From contig NAOQ01000345.1 in assembly GCA_002751075.1 (NCBI GenBank), positions 9,979 to 43,631 on the forward strand: a DNA stretch of 33,653 nt. Reading direction: 5' to 3'. Position numbers and translations under genes: made by a program. Origin of the DNA: Ichthyophonus hoferi (lineage: Eukaryota > Opisthokonta > Ichthyosporea > Ichthyophonida > Ichthyophonidae). Of the stretch, positions 1 through 11,879 are shown piece by piece; the stretch's first letter is position 1, and the number at the start of each line of letters is the position of its first letter. Under the pieces are notes generated by a model. It saw nothing but the letters and a program-made list of their open reading frames with translations. It ran no database searches and was not told where the DNA came from.

Positions 1-534
1 TATACGCTATATATACACTATATACTATATACTATATGCACTGGACACATGTATGTGCGACCTCCACAACACTAGAATGGGCACACACTCCATTGGTATT
101 GCCCTATACATGCAAGGTAGGGATATATTCATATAGGCTGGAAGACACCTTTACAAGTACCTTATGAGTACACTAGCGTATGTTTAGCCTCCCTATAACT
201 AAACATATATCCCTATTGTGCTTCTTACATAACGAAAAATAAAGTTTATTATTCATTCTTATATATAAAATAGTATCTTGCTATACTTTGATTTGTATTT
301 ATGTATATTAAAAGAATTCCTTAATATTTTTTTTTCATTGAACACAGCTGAAGTTTAGTCTATAATGCATATAACCCAGGTGTGGTGTGTGTTTAAGCGT
401 CTACATTACAATTAGAGGGTATAGGATGTGGTATAGTGTGGATGTGTATGTGCATGTACATGCAAATGCCCATAGCCCATATGATGTAGGTCGTGATATG
501 TGATATTAACAACAGTGTAAACAAGTGTATCTAC
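1..534 (-). other. ALIX intron, continuing beyond the left edge
   Basis: Follows the donor GTAGAT at 534-529 of the last visible ALIX exon. The leftmost 50 bases are a TATAC-type simple repeat. I searched the minus strand for the next V-domain exon and saw none, so this is read as intron. Confidence 0.6.
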
Positions 535-3500
535 CTCACGGGCTGCATCCAAATTGGCTATTAATTCACGAAGGGCCTTGACCAATTGTTTAACGCCATC
601 GGGTTGTGATTGGGCACCGCCAGATGGCAGCATGGTAGTCAGGTCCTGCATAGGAGTTGGCATGAGAAGGAGAGGGAGGAGAGGGAGAGGGAGAGAGAGG
701 ATAGGGAGGAGGGTACATGATGCGTATATATGTGTCCACATGTGGGTGAGGGTATACATTCTGACCAATCTGCTTGTAGCAAATGCATTACAAATAGAGG
801 AAGGACTAGAGCATGTGTGATGTTAGCCACTAATAAAAGGCGTCTTTTTAAAAATAAATACAGAAACGTAACACAGGGTGTATAGAGAAACCATTATAAG
901 CACAGGCATAATGAGCAACACTTGACTGTTAACACAGATTAATACAGACCCCAGGCCCAAACCTACACTGGTGTGACACAAGGTGTCCATAATATTGTAG
1001 TTTTCATCAAACTTCTTGCGGACAGTGGTATCAGCCTGTATAGCACTGTCTAGTTTGCTACGGAACATCCGCGCCTCCTCTCTACAGCAAGGGTGTAAGT
1101 AACAGGGCACCACATTAGAAATAGATGTCATTAACTACAGCAAGATCAAGCAAACAAGGAAAAGAGAGAAAACACAGACTTGGGAACGGGTGAAAGTAAA
1201 CAAATATAAGTTTGTGCAGTCGTACATGCAGCTAGTTACTCCGGCATATGTGATATAATTGTATATACTTATATGTGATATAGTTATATATACTCATGTG
1301 CCGTATATTAGACACACCTTAATTCTTTGGTCAGTGTGGCAGATGGGGTGCGGGGCCAATCAGCAATGTACTTGTTTCGCATAGCATCATCATCTCCCTC
1401 TTCATTATCCAGAATGTGCATCGCCTGCCAACCAACTGTTAGTTAGATTGGCTGTGATCTATCATGACATATAGGGAGATACGGTAATATAATGCGATTG
1501 CCCGTCTACGTCTATAGCAAAATATACTTCAAAGAATTAAAATATTGAAAGAGAAAAAGAAAAAAGAGATAAATTGTGATACTGTGATAGACTCTACCTT
1601 CATGATCCATAAGAATATGGATATACCATAACATACATACATACATACATACATACATACAACCATAGCAGCCAGTATATAGATACCTATTAGAATGCTA
1701 CAATATATGTATATGTATATGATATGAGGTTGCTTCCACGGTAATGGCCACAGTACTAAAAGTATATTATATTACAATTTGATATACTACGTTATGTTAT
1801 ACTATATTATGCTAAATTTATCTCTATACTCTAGCTCTCTAACTACCTGAGCTATCACAGCCACAGCTTAGAATGCACAAAGGAAATATGGGAGTAGGAG
1901 TAGAAAAATAAGTATATAGCCTACATATATATTATTATATTGGCATGTGTAAAATATTATAGACATACTGCTATATTGTGGTATGTGATAGATATAGATA
2001 GCTATAGACAGGTATCCTATAGTCGTCAGGCCTACCTCCTGCAATATATCCATATTGTTCTGGCTCAGTGTCTTCATATTATCAATTTTGGCTCTCAGTC
2101 CTGCATATCTGAGGTAAGCAACCACACGAACTTCTCCCCTTTCACACACATCTCTGTTCTCTCTCTTCTTAGTCCACACAAAAACAATTATTTGGCCAAA
2201 TCTAGTCATTAATACCGGATACCGGCTTATAAATGTAATAAATGAGGGTAAACAGAACAAATGAATAACAATAACAATAACAATAACAATAGCAGCTGCC
2301 ATCATTCATACAGGTACCATATCTACATGGGGGTAGGGGTTTTGCATGTATCTAATAACACATATACACATACACGTACACATACACACATACACATGCA
2401 TATGTGCATGTAGTTGTATATTTGTTTCCACAAGTGGGTTAAGTGTCAATGTAATGAAGTGGTGGTATAGTAATCTATGTAGACCTGAGATGTGAGATGG
2501 GCTTCTATGGAGATCACAAGTGCTAATAGTGCCTGGAGTGGAGCATAGACATGGGTGTGATCATATTATGATTGAGTATATATATATATATAGTTCGGTT
2601 AACATACCAGGCTGTGAACATATCTAAATATGAATATAACCTAAAGAAGGTATATACACGTACCTGCCACGCCACCCATACTGGCACACTTGGTAGACCG
2701 CTCTATAAGGATTGGTGGAGTACCTTGGGGTTGTGTGAGGGCGTCTAAGGCGGCAGGCATACTCAATGTTGATAGGGTTCTGGAAGGACGGCACCAATGA
2801 TTAGTACTATGAAAGCATCAATATGAATGTAGGGATAGTGGGCAAAGAGAGAAATAAATATGGAAAGGCATATATATATATATATATATTGCTAGGGTAA
2901 TGGAAAGAGAAACCTGCATATATGTGCAGAGAAGAGAAATAATATATTGGTAGTGAGAGAAAAACTAAAAACAAAGAAAGAAATATCGATAGAGACAATA
3001 TATAAAAGGTGTTGATTGCATATGAGTTATCCCCCAATCATATAAATGACCAACTACCAATCACTCTCCTCTTTGCCTTCCATTAGTCTATAACAAGACA
3101 TTCTACTGAAAACTAAACACTACAAACACATACTTTGAGGCAGTCACCATCTGGACATCCAATCTCTCACACTCCTGTTTAATCAGTTTAGTGACATCAC
3201 TCTGGTAACGTGCATAGGCCCTTCTAATAGCAATTGGCTTAAGGCTAGACAGGAGGTCCTCTCCTGGAGGGGGTGCAGGACAGGAAAAGGTAGTGCTTAG
3301 TTATAAATCACCATATTAAATGATAATTTGATAGTTTGCATATTCGTTTAGGAGGTAGAAATAGAACGTAAATAGAAAATATTGATAGTGTATGATAGGT
3401 AAGTCAGGTCAGAGAAAGTGTACGATTGATTTCATATATATATATATAATGTGCATATACATGGTTATACGCCAATAACAAGCATTGCTTCTTGATATTT

Positions 3501-6500
3501 GCACTAGCAATTCGTAGTGAAAAGTATATATAAATAGTGAAGGGAAAGCATAAAGGAGTCGTACGTAATAGACGAGAACATTTGTATGTTCGCCATAAAG
3601 GCCATACCTTATATAAAAAGACAAATAAAAAGATACGTGCACAGTGTATAGGAGAGAAACAGAGATATGTAGCTATAAAAGGGAGAAAGGCCATGAAATA
3701 AAGGGAAAGATAGAGATTAAGACAAGGGAAAGAAACCTAAGAAACAAAAACTGAAAGAACTAGATAAAGGTGGGGGATAGTGCCTAGAATTCAGGATGAA
3801 AGGGAGGTTCATACCATCCTCAAATTTGGGTGGATCAGCCCGCACCATAGGGGCACGTGCCACTGGGTCTATCGTAGCAGGAACTATCTCATGGTAGATA
3901 GTGTCATTATCTTTAATCATCATTTTGAGTGTGGTGGATATCTTATTGGAAAGACCCTGTTGTTTAATTGTCCAATTAGCTACTTTGGTTAGTTTTATGT
4001 TCAAAGGTGCGTTAACGAAATGATGTGAGACAGGTGACAAGGTATGTGTGTATAGGAATATATATATATATACATATACCATGCATATATTATGCATTGG
4101 TGTACTTACAGTAATGTCTACACGGGTACCCTTCTGATATTTCTGGCCAGTCTTTATCTGCTGCTCGGCAACCTGTGATAGTCCATTGGCTTAAAATCAG
4201 GATACAGGAAGATACATGAATATATATATATATATGTACTATATCATTTAGCCTATACCCTATACTCTATACATTGACCTTATACACTATAACCTATACA
4301 CCATATATAGATAAATAAAAAGGAAGAGAAAGACAATAAAAAAAAGGAGAGTTACAATACGAAAATACAAAGAAAGGAGTGAAGTATCAGGTATATACAC
4401 CTATATACACTCGTATACCTGCCAATATGATATAGCCAGCCCAAATTTGCTAGCTGAGGCTAGAGTCTGAGCGTGGTTGTGTGCTGCCATAGCATTGAAG
4501 TAGTGGTGTTTGAGAATCACTGTATTCACCCATTCCTGTAAATGGCGTTATGTATGTATGTATACATGTACGTATGTATATATGTGATGTGTGTACGATA
4601 GTACATCAAATAGTATATAATAGTGTGTATAATATATAAATATGTAAGGAAGGAAATACATCTGCGAGTAAAAGGGTAGGTGGAGGAGGTGCTAAATGAT
4701 GTAGCATATATGGGAAGAGATTAGTAAGGTAATAGTAGCCTGGTGTGTTAAAACATAACAGGCTGTGTAAGTAAATGAGACCAATAGATGGTGTGTGAGA
4801 GATAGAGATGTGCGTGTATAAGACCTAATGGGCTGTGAGTTGTACACTTTCATGGTGTGTTACATGTGAGAGAAGGAATCAGTAACTGTCTGAGCCCATA
4901 TCACTAGTGCTAACAGACACAAAACCACACATCCTACTCACAATATCCCCTACCCCCTTTCTCCCCCCTTCCAAGCATACTAGCGACGACCTTAGTGCAC
5001 ATTATCCTTCGCGACAAACCAAATAGATTGAGTACACAAGGCAACGCACACCTGCTATCTCTATCGATTAATAGACGTATATATGTTTGAAAATATGCAT
5101 ATATGTATATGTAAATGTGTATATACATGTATACTCATATATATATATAACCTTGCACCTCTCCCAGACCAAATCCTATACCTCTACCACCTACCTTTTG
5201 AAACATACCCCTAAGGGCCGATGACTCCATAGCCACACGCACAGTACCATAGTAATCTGAGGCTTGGGCTGCCAGTCTAGAGAGCACTCCCTCCTTCATC
5301 CTACCTGTATACATGCATATCATCTGTTATATTACAGAAATTATAGCGGGTTCTACAGCCGCAAAAACACATAACTGGGTTCTATGATTTGCATCAATTT
5401 GATCAATTTTTTCAACACCACATACTAGTGTAAATAAAAAAAGACATTATAGAGACTCCAAGTAAATGTATATAAGGTATAAAGTATTAAATGTATTCAC
5501 TATATGCAGTTATATCTTCATATAAAAATTCTCACCACTAATAAAAACACTGTCAAATCGCTATTCAAGATAGCCCTGTATATAATAATAATAATAATAA
5601 TAATATAAGTCTATACATAGTATCTATTACGCTTAACTAGAGGTAGGGAACACACTGTAAACATTGCAGCACTATACTTATCCCTACTGTAAACTGTAAA
5701 CAAGAAAACAAGAGAAAGTAAGATCTATAACCCATTTCACTTAAAACCGATAAGTCATATGTATTTATATTACCTTAATATATCACCTATGATACAGCAA
5801 TTAATGTCATCACTTATATCTATATATACCCAATACTGCTTATCTACCAATACAGACAACCAGATAACTGCATGATCATATAGCCATATAACTAACCACC
5901 CTTTGCCGCTCCATAGATACAATACTCCTCTATCTCTCCATCTCATTCCTGCAATCCACACAGACCCACATACCCAAGATAGCTTTATGGAGAAAGCATT
6001 CCTGTGCCTGGGCTAGACAGAGAGTGGACAGGGCACTGAGGCAGTCTACTGTTAGGTCAGGTTGTACAGACATGGGGAATTTCCCGTGGAGATGGTCGCG
6101 AATGTAGGCAAAGGCCCCGGCTGCACCCTATATCAATACAGGGTATGTGTATGTGTGAATGAATGGGTGGGTGGGTGTATGGTTGGGAAAGGGTGCCTAC
6201 TTGATGAGGCCTACGACCATTTGCTGAGGGTCATGAGGGGTAGATGTATAGACATTGTGCTATTGGTGCCCAATAATATCTCATCTCTTCGTTGCTACTG
6301 GGCATACAGTTCACACAGTCACACGCACTTCATTTTTCCTCTCTGTTCAATCATCACTTTATAACCCTTCATATTAAAATATACCCCTATCTCGACTCTC
6401 TCACATATACATATCTTTATTTTGTTATCTTTATAACTATATCAATCCCTTTTAAAACACAACATTCGGGTTTTTGTTAGGTTGCAATACAGCTCACAAT

Positions 6501-9071
6501 AGAGATACACACAAGGAGCATGAAAGAGGGAAGGATAAGCGTGTTACCTGGAAATGACTACATGCCGCTTTGCAGCCACTATCATCGAGGGTAATACTAG
6601 ATCCCATCTGACTACAGGGGGAGGGGAGGGTAGACAGGGACTACGGTCAGAATATGACAGAAGGGATATAGGCTAGATATTCGCATATATATATGCGTAC
6701 GATAGTATGATAATATGATAGTATGTTTGTGCTTGTATGTAGGTGTTTAAATATATATGCACTCACACTCATGAATCCGTCAAAGCAGGAGGAAATATTA
6801 GAGCAAAAAAATAAAATAAAAACTAAAAACACCAGGTAGGGGTGGCTGATAACAACTTAACAAATATGGCAATGCGAGAGTGCGTGTTTTAAGGGTATGT
6901 ATGTATGTATGTATGTATAGATATATTTGTACATATACGTGCGAGTATAATTGTGAAGAATTATTTAATAGTATGGGTGAGTGGGGTCCAGGATATGACG
7001 TATGGAGCTACATATATGTATAGGTATAGAAGGTATAGTACCTCATGGTAGCAGCGTAGTTGTACATAACACAGGCAGCTTCATAGTATATCTCACCACT
7101 CTCTATAAGGTGGTCAGGTCAGCCCTTTAACCAATTTACATACTGTTATAGTAAGCATCTATTTAACAATAGGAAATATTAAAAGGGATTATTCCAATAT
7201 AGCTCATAATAAGATAGTAGAGATATGGCAATGGTTAGGTACAGAGGTTATATACAATAAAACCAGAAAAGTTAAAATTTTAAAAAAACTACTAATATTA
7301 CAATAATAAAACCAGAAAATCCCTGAAGAGTTGTTGACCAATTGCCTTGGAATAAATATATCCAACCTGACCTCATTGGTTCTCTCTCTCTTTCGTGATG
7401 GATAGGCATCATATTCTATGATGCAATATCAAAACATACCATATATCCACCATCTACTCCAATGTCTACAGCTATATTAACTGTGTTTACTTACAAAAGC
7501 AAATATACCAAGGCACTAATCGTACTAACCTACTATAGGTAATGTAAAACTATCTATAAGACTACACCTAAGGCCATTAATAATTTTTTAGAATCAATCT
7601 ATTTATAAATGCAATATGCATACATGCCCATCAATGTGTCAGTGAATAACCAAATCTACCCTTTAGCCACATCAACACAAATCGAGAGAAATTTACTTTG
7701 CTTGCGCCCTCCCCTCAAGGAATCTCCATAGGAAAATGTAATCCTGATCGCACTCTATGAAGACAGGAAAGTAAAAATAGGGCATTATCTTTATGTTAAA
7801 ATCATGCAAAATCATGCCATTTCCTATAGATTATACGTCAAATAAGCAAAGAGAGTGATAGAACAGGTCTATAAAGATGGTATAACGGAAATGAGAAAGG
7901 AAAGATAGCATTAAAAAGAAAATGAGGTTATAAAGAATATACGTATGGAGAAGAGAAAAATTAAGAAAGAGAAACGGAAAGTATACGTGTGGGTACGTGC
8001 TAATAATGTGAAAGTAAGCATCAAATTAAAAAGGATTTTAATACTTCAATAATAGCAAATAGGAGGATAGTCTAGGTAATACAGAGCATAAAACGGTGCA
8101 TATTACATGTGAGTCCCTATATTATGTATGCATTTATGTATATAATACCTGTCCAGTGATAGGAAATTTCTCAGCCAACTTTATGACTTGACAATAATAC
8201 CTGCATATTTGGACCATCATTAATAAAAGCATCATATAATGATGGCATATCACATATACATAAATACTAGAAACCCCATTATATAAAATAATCAATCTAC
8301 ACCTCACAAAGGCATATACATGTATCCTATTAAAAAAATAGAACAGTAAGTGAAAGAATGAAATCATGTGTATGCTGTCTCGATTATGTTTGTTTTCTTC
8401 TCTTTAGAGTAGCTCTATTCACACCAACTCATTCCCAATAAATATTTATCCTTGCAGCCATTCTATGAAGCAGATAACTTGGTCCCTTCTACTTTTATAA
8501 ACTAAAGCAATTTCTTATGCATGTATCTGTCTCTTCATGAGCGTAAATGTCCCTTTCTCCTATTTGATATGCTTATTACAGTCTACATCTACCCTGCTCA
8601 AGATAAATATTTCTCTAACATATACCACTCACTTAGACAGAGCATTTAAACCATTCTCGTGGGTCTCAGCTGCATTAGCAGCCGTCTTCCATTGCGTGAT
8701 CATCTCTAGTGCTGCATCATAAGTCTGTGGGAAGAGATAAGAGTTGAAGTCAATGAAAACAAAAAATGGTAAACACGCGCATTTTTTTTTTCTTCTCCTT
8801 TTTATTTGACGTAGTATGGTTAATGGTTATGATTTATCAGAAATGCATTTTGAAAAAGCATAATCCTTAAATTCTTCTAGTTAAATATATTAATGGTTAG
8901 TGCACAATATAAAATAGAAAGGCGAATAGAGATGTGCAGTTTTTTAACAAGTCAGCTTACACCAGGGGGCTCATCGTAATTCTCATGGATGAACTGACGT
9001 AGACCAGCCTTGTAGTCAACTATATCCCCATCCTTCTTAGGAATAGCCAGAAACCCATAATTATCAACCAT
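535..9071 (-). CDS. PDCD6IP: ALIX / programmed cell death 6-interacting protein, BRO1-domain ESCRT adaptor (3' end beyond window)
   Basis: Cytosolic adaptor linking cargo and ESCRT-I/CD2AP partners to ESCRT-III in endosomal sorting, cytokinesis and membrane repair. Seventeen coding exons, 5' to 3': 9071-8961, 8724-8633, 8200-8149, 7754-7697, 7102-7042, 6611-6548, 6127-5974, 5304-5195, 4535-4419, 4172-4110, 3956-3815, 3263-3134, 2779-2664, 2100-2036, 1424-1318, 1081-967, 645-535. All introns are GT-AG and phases join without a stop to give 556 codons. Residues 1 to about 345 are a BRO1 domain; the remainder matches the V-domain start of animal ALIX. By alignment from memory, the CHMP4-binding residues Phe199, Ile212 and Leu216 of human ALIX correspond to F191, V204 and L208. 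The Src-site tyrosine is kept in KDNDTIYHEIVP (Y315). The start is the first Met before the conserved BRO1 N-terminus. HD-PTP and BROX fit less well, because the V-domain segments (such as LDSAIQADTTV) match ALIX. The last exons lie left of position 1; no further exon was found in 1-534. Confidence 0.93.
1631..1661. repeat. (ACAT)n microsatellite in an ALIX intron
   Basis: About seven and a half uninterrupted ACAT units, within the intron between the exons ending at 2036 and starting at 1424. Confidence 0.9.
2263..2291. repeat. (AATAAC)n hexanucleotide microsatellite
   Basis: Nearly five tandem AATAAC units in an ALIX intron, followed about 60 bp later by an alternating purine-pyrimidine stretch (ACACAT-type, 2350-2410). 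Confidence 0.85.
5582..5605. repeat. (ATA)n microsatellite in an ALIX intron
   Basis: Eight tandem ATA units in the intron between the exons at 5974-6127 and 5195-5304. Confidence 0.9.
6895..6919. repeat. (GTAT)n microsatellite in an ALIX intron
   Basis: Six tandem GTAT units in the intron between the exons at 7042-7102 and 6548-6611. Confidence 0.85.
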
Positions 9072-9099
9072 TTTCCAATACTAAATAGTACCCAGAAAC
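9072..9099 (-). other. PDCD6IP: 5' UTR part of ALIX first coding exon, after a spliced leader
   Basis: The 28 nt before the ALIX start codon follow a plausible acceptor (ACATTTTAG, ending at 9100 on the minus strand). This implies an intron in the 5' UTR from 9612 to 9100, paired with a consensus GTAAGT donor at 9612-9607. Inferred from splice-site sequence only. Confidence 0.45.
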
Positions 9100-9612
9100 C
9101 TAAAATGTAATAATAATATGGTTATTAATATCGGGTATTTTTACTGTATTTCATTGTTTTATTTATTGTTTGCTGACGTCGACAGATGAAGAAGATGATG
9201 AAGCCTCTACAATCATATCATTCTACCAATCACAATCAAGAATATAAATTATAAATTTTTAGGATAAAATTTACTGGCTAAGTGATACAGTACCGGTATT
9301 TATAATTAATGAATAATAATAAATTTATAAAAATTAATAGCTACAATTTTTTTTTGTTGCACAATCTGCAGTTTTGTTGATTGCATTTATATCTCGGTTA
9401 TTTTGGTTAGAAAATTTGACCATTAGTCAAGGCTTAAGGTGCTACCTTGGCAGGTGGTATTGAAATAATTATTCAAGCATAAAGAAATAGCGATGGTTTA
9501 GACCGATGACATTGCGCTAAAAAAAAAAAAAAGTATTTAATATAGCCTTCCATAACATTAACCATTAACACTTTTTCTTTTTTACCCAGCTCCAGTAAGC
9601 TCACACACTTAC

Positions 9613-9700
9613 CTATATGTTTTCTTTTTATGAACAGGACAGGATGATGGAGAAGCCGGAAAATTCTATGAAAAACATAATACCCTAACTCTTTCCACCT
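9613..9700 (-). other. putative non-coding first exon of ALIX (5' end undefined)
   Basis: A textbook donor (ATATAG followed by GTAAGT) at 9613/9612 on the minus strand marks the 3' end of a likely leader exon upstream of ALIX. The transcription start cannot be placed; 9700 is only an approximate bound. The exon would carry a complete 16-residue upstream ORF (9678-9628), listed separately. Confidence 0.35.
9628..9678 (-). promoter_or_regulatory. upstream ORF in the putative ALIX leader
   Basis: ATG to TAA, 16 residues (MFFIEFSGFSIILSCS), wholly within the putative leader exon and ending 15 nt before its donor. If the leader is transcribed, this uORF lies before the ALIX start codon and could damp its translation. 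Hydrophobic, with no recognised family. Confidence 0.25.
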
Positions 9701-10334
9701 GAATAGAAAAAATAAATAAGTTGGGGAACGCTAGAACACTCGTATGAGTGTATATTTGTAATAAACGGCGGAAACATTAAAAACATTACATAGATGTACA
9801 ATACAAAACGAAAAATAAACAACGTAATCTAATAACAAACATCAGGAAGTATCTAGCCTAAAATTTATGGGTGCTGAAATACCTCAATAAAAGCAATCGT
9901 AATTTTTCGATTAGAAATAGTGGTTTCTAAAAAGTGTAAACATGTGTAAAACATCTGTAAAATATAGCGTTTACAGTGAGGTTTCAATCGGTATGAGTGT
10001 TAGACCTTAATTAACGACAATTAATTAATGTCATGATGTTTCTAATTATACTTAATTAGGACTAGAAGCTTAGTGCAGATTAACACATGAATTTACTGGT
10101 TCAAATAGCGTTGGTAATCTGAAATTTAAACATGCTAAATGATTGATGTTATTCCCAGTTGGCGACTACGAATCTGTTTGCTCGATAGATTCCGACAGCT
10201 TTATTCGCTACAATTCCAGACTGCATCATGTGATCTCTTGATCCAAAAGGTTCCTACGACTTTGGAGCGCCAGGAGCAAGTGGAATAAGGACTTAAATAA
10301 TATCTCTGCAAGGCATACATCGCAACCAATCATA

Positions 10335-10335
<1 letters not shown>
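9701..10335. other. intergenic DNA, upstream of ALIX
   Basis: AT-rich sequence with many short homopolymer runs. It may hold the ALIX promoter, but no TATA box or initiator could be placed with confidence. No open frame worth reporting on either strand. Confidence 0.4.

Positions 10336-10396
<61 letters not shown>
10336..10396. repeat. (ATT)20 microsatellite
   Basis: About twenty perfect ATT units. The length and purity suggest a young, polymorphic locus. It lies between the ALIX 5' end and the Copia fossil. Confidence 0.97.
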
Positions 10397-10397
<1 letters not shown>

Positions 10398-10847
10398 AAG
10401 GTCAAGTTTTTTCCACACCAATAAATTATAAGGTAGGCATGCTATCTTAACCACTTTATTAAGCAAAGTTTATCAGTGGAAAACGTAATATCTTTAGCTC
10501 ATACATACAATGAATTAGGCCATGAATCAATCAGGACTGAATTATAACATGTGGCACATAGAAAGTGTTGACATCATGCATTAAATACTTGGCTTGTCAA
10601 TCATTAGAAGCATAAAGGCAGGCTAACCGTGATAGTATTATTTATGGTTTTAAACATGTGTATGATTGGAAAACAACCAGGAGATACAAATAACCCAACT
10701 GGTCAGTCAACACCTAATCAGAGCCTCAAAAACCATCACTCTAATCAACCCAAATCAATCCAATTAACTATGTTCCAGAAACTGTAAAAGAATCAAGAAA
10801 AAATACTAAATTACATTCATTTGAATTGAACCTATATTTCAGAATAA

Positions 10848-11063
10848 CTCAGAACTGCTTATTTAGACAAAGTATCCCCTTCTGTAGATACTAATTTTAC
10901 CAAGCAATTCCGTACATTATTAGCCCCAAATAAAACTATAATCACTGACTACCAAACTGAAATTTTCAACATAGTGACAGGGGAAACTTATACCTTAGAC
11001 AAGGACTTGATCTTCTGCTACAATCTGCCATTGAACTGGAGAAGACCAGTTCCAAACCACTAA
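10848..11063 (+). other. unidentified open stretch, 71 codons, no start codon
   Basis: Open between stops for 71 codons on the plus strand, without an initiating Met. The conceptual peptide has balanced, protein-like composition (for example TKQFRTLLAPNK, NLPLNWRRPVPNH), unlike the Tyr/Ile/Leu-rich frames that AT-rich repeats give elsewhere in the window. No family recognised. It lies on the strand opposite to the Copia fossil, about 0.8 kb from its nearest recognisable part. It may be a remnant of an unrelated element, an old exon, or chance. Confidence 0.25.
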
Positions 11064-11379
11064 TGTTGATCATTAGACTTGTATTACACATATAGTGGTC
11101 GATGATACCCATATTCTATGTAAGTTCCTGAATTATTTTTTAGATAGCCACTGGATGCGGTGTTTTTATAAACATGTTCCAAATGGTCGTGACGAGTTAC
11201 TATTGGGGTAATATGTTAAACTTAAATGGTTATCACATGGTCAACTGTTATTAACCGATTAAAGAAATATAGCCAGTATCCATGGACTTGGTCCAGATCT
11301 TGATTACAAGATATAGAGCAAAAAGATAGTTATATAACACATAATAATTCATTGTAGTTATGACAGTGTGGAGATATGA

Positions 11380-11688
11380 ACCTGCTTTCAGTCTATAGCC
11401 AGGTACCAAAGGCAATCATTTGTATCAACAGCAATGAAGTTGGGGTTTGTAAGAACAAAGGAGAAGAAGAAACTCCGCATTCAATTTCCACCATATTACA
11501 GTGATGAACAGATCACAAAAGAACTCTAGGAGGAATATGGCATTGCCACCCGTACAGAAGCTATTGATACAGAGTGAAAAGATAGCAGTGAAAAAAAGGA
11601 TCAACACATGCCCTTTGAACTGGAAGATGAGTCTACCCAGGCCAGCGAATATTATGATAACACGTCAAACAGGTCTACCCCATACTGA
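11380..11688 (+). pseudogene. unidentified degraded reading frame
   Basis: One plus-strand frame stays protein-like over roughly 300 nt, with a Lys-rich start (RTKEKKKLRIQFPPYY) and an acidic, Ser/Asp-rich end (FELEDESTQASEYYDN). It is interrupted a few times, so it is not an intact gene. It sits next to the Copia fossil but on the opposite strand. I do not recognise the family; it may belong to another old mobile element. Confidence 0.3.
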
Positions 11689-11879
11689 TTAGATGCCTTG
11701 TGCACATAGATAAGAAGTGGACATATTTGTAATTTTGTTTTACAAAATTTAATCAGTTTGAGCATCTTTTTTAAAAAGAGTACTTATGTACACTACGATA
11801 AAGCAGAGCTTACTACTATGGGATGGCAAACAGATTTTCCAATTTGGAAATTTTTACTCCTTGTAAAAGGAAACAGTTT

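Noticed and set aside
412-830. Overlapping 63- to 118-codon frames on both strands
   Set aside because: Only 535-645 (minus) is an ALIX exon. The rest are extensions into introns or antisense shadows.
1868-2305. 145-codon hydrophobic minus-strand frame
   Set aside because: Contains ALIX exon 2036-2100 read with flanking intron; the extensions have no protein-like features.
2330-2410. Alternating purine-pyrimidine stretch as possible Z-DNA or regulatory site
   Set aside because: Ordinary intronic ACACAT/TACACA simple sequence; no further support.
3404-3694. Hydrophobic minus-strand frames of 77 and 96 codons
   Set aside because: Inside an ALIX intron, low complexity, with no splice logic.
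10095-10120. GGTTCAAAT motif resembling a tRNA B box
   Set aside because: No A box at the right distance and no cloverleaf can be drawn.
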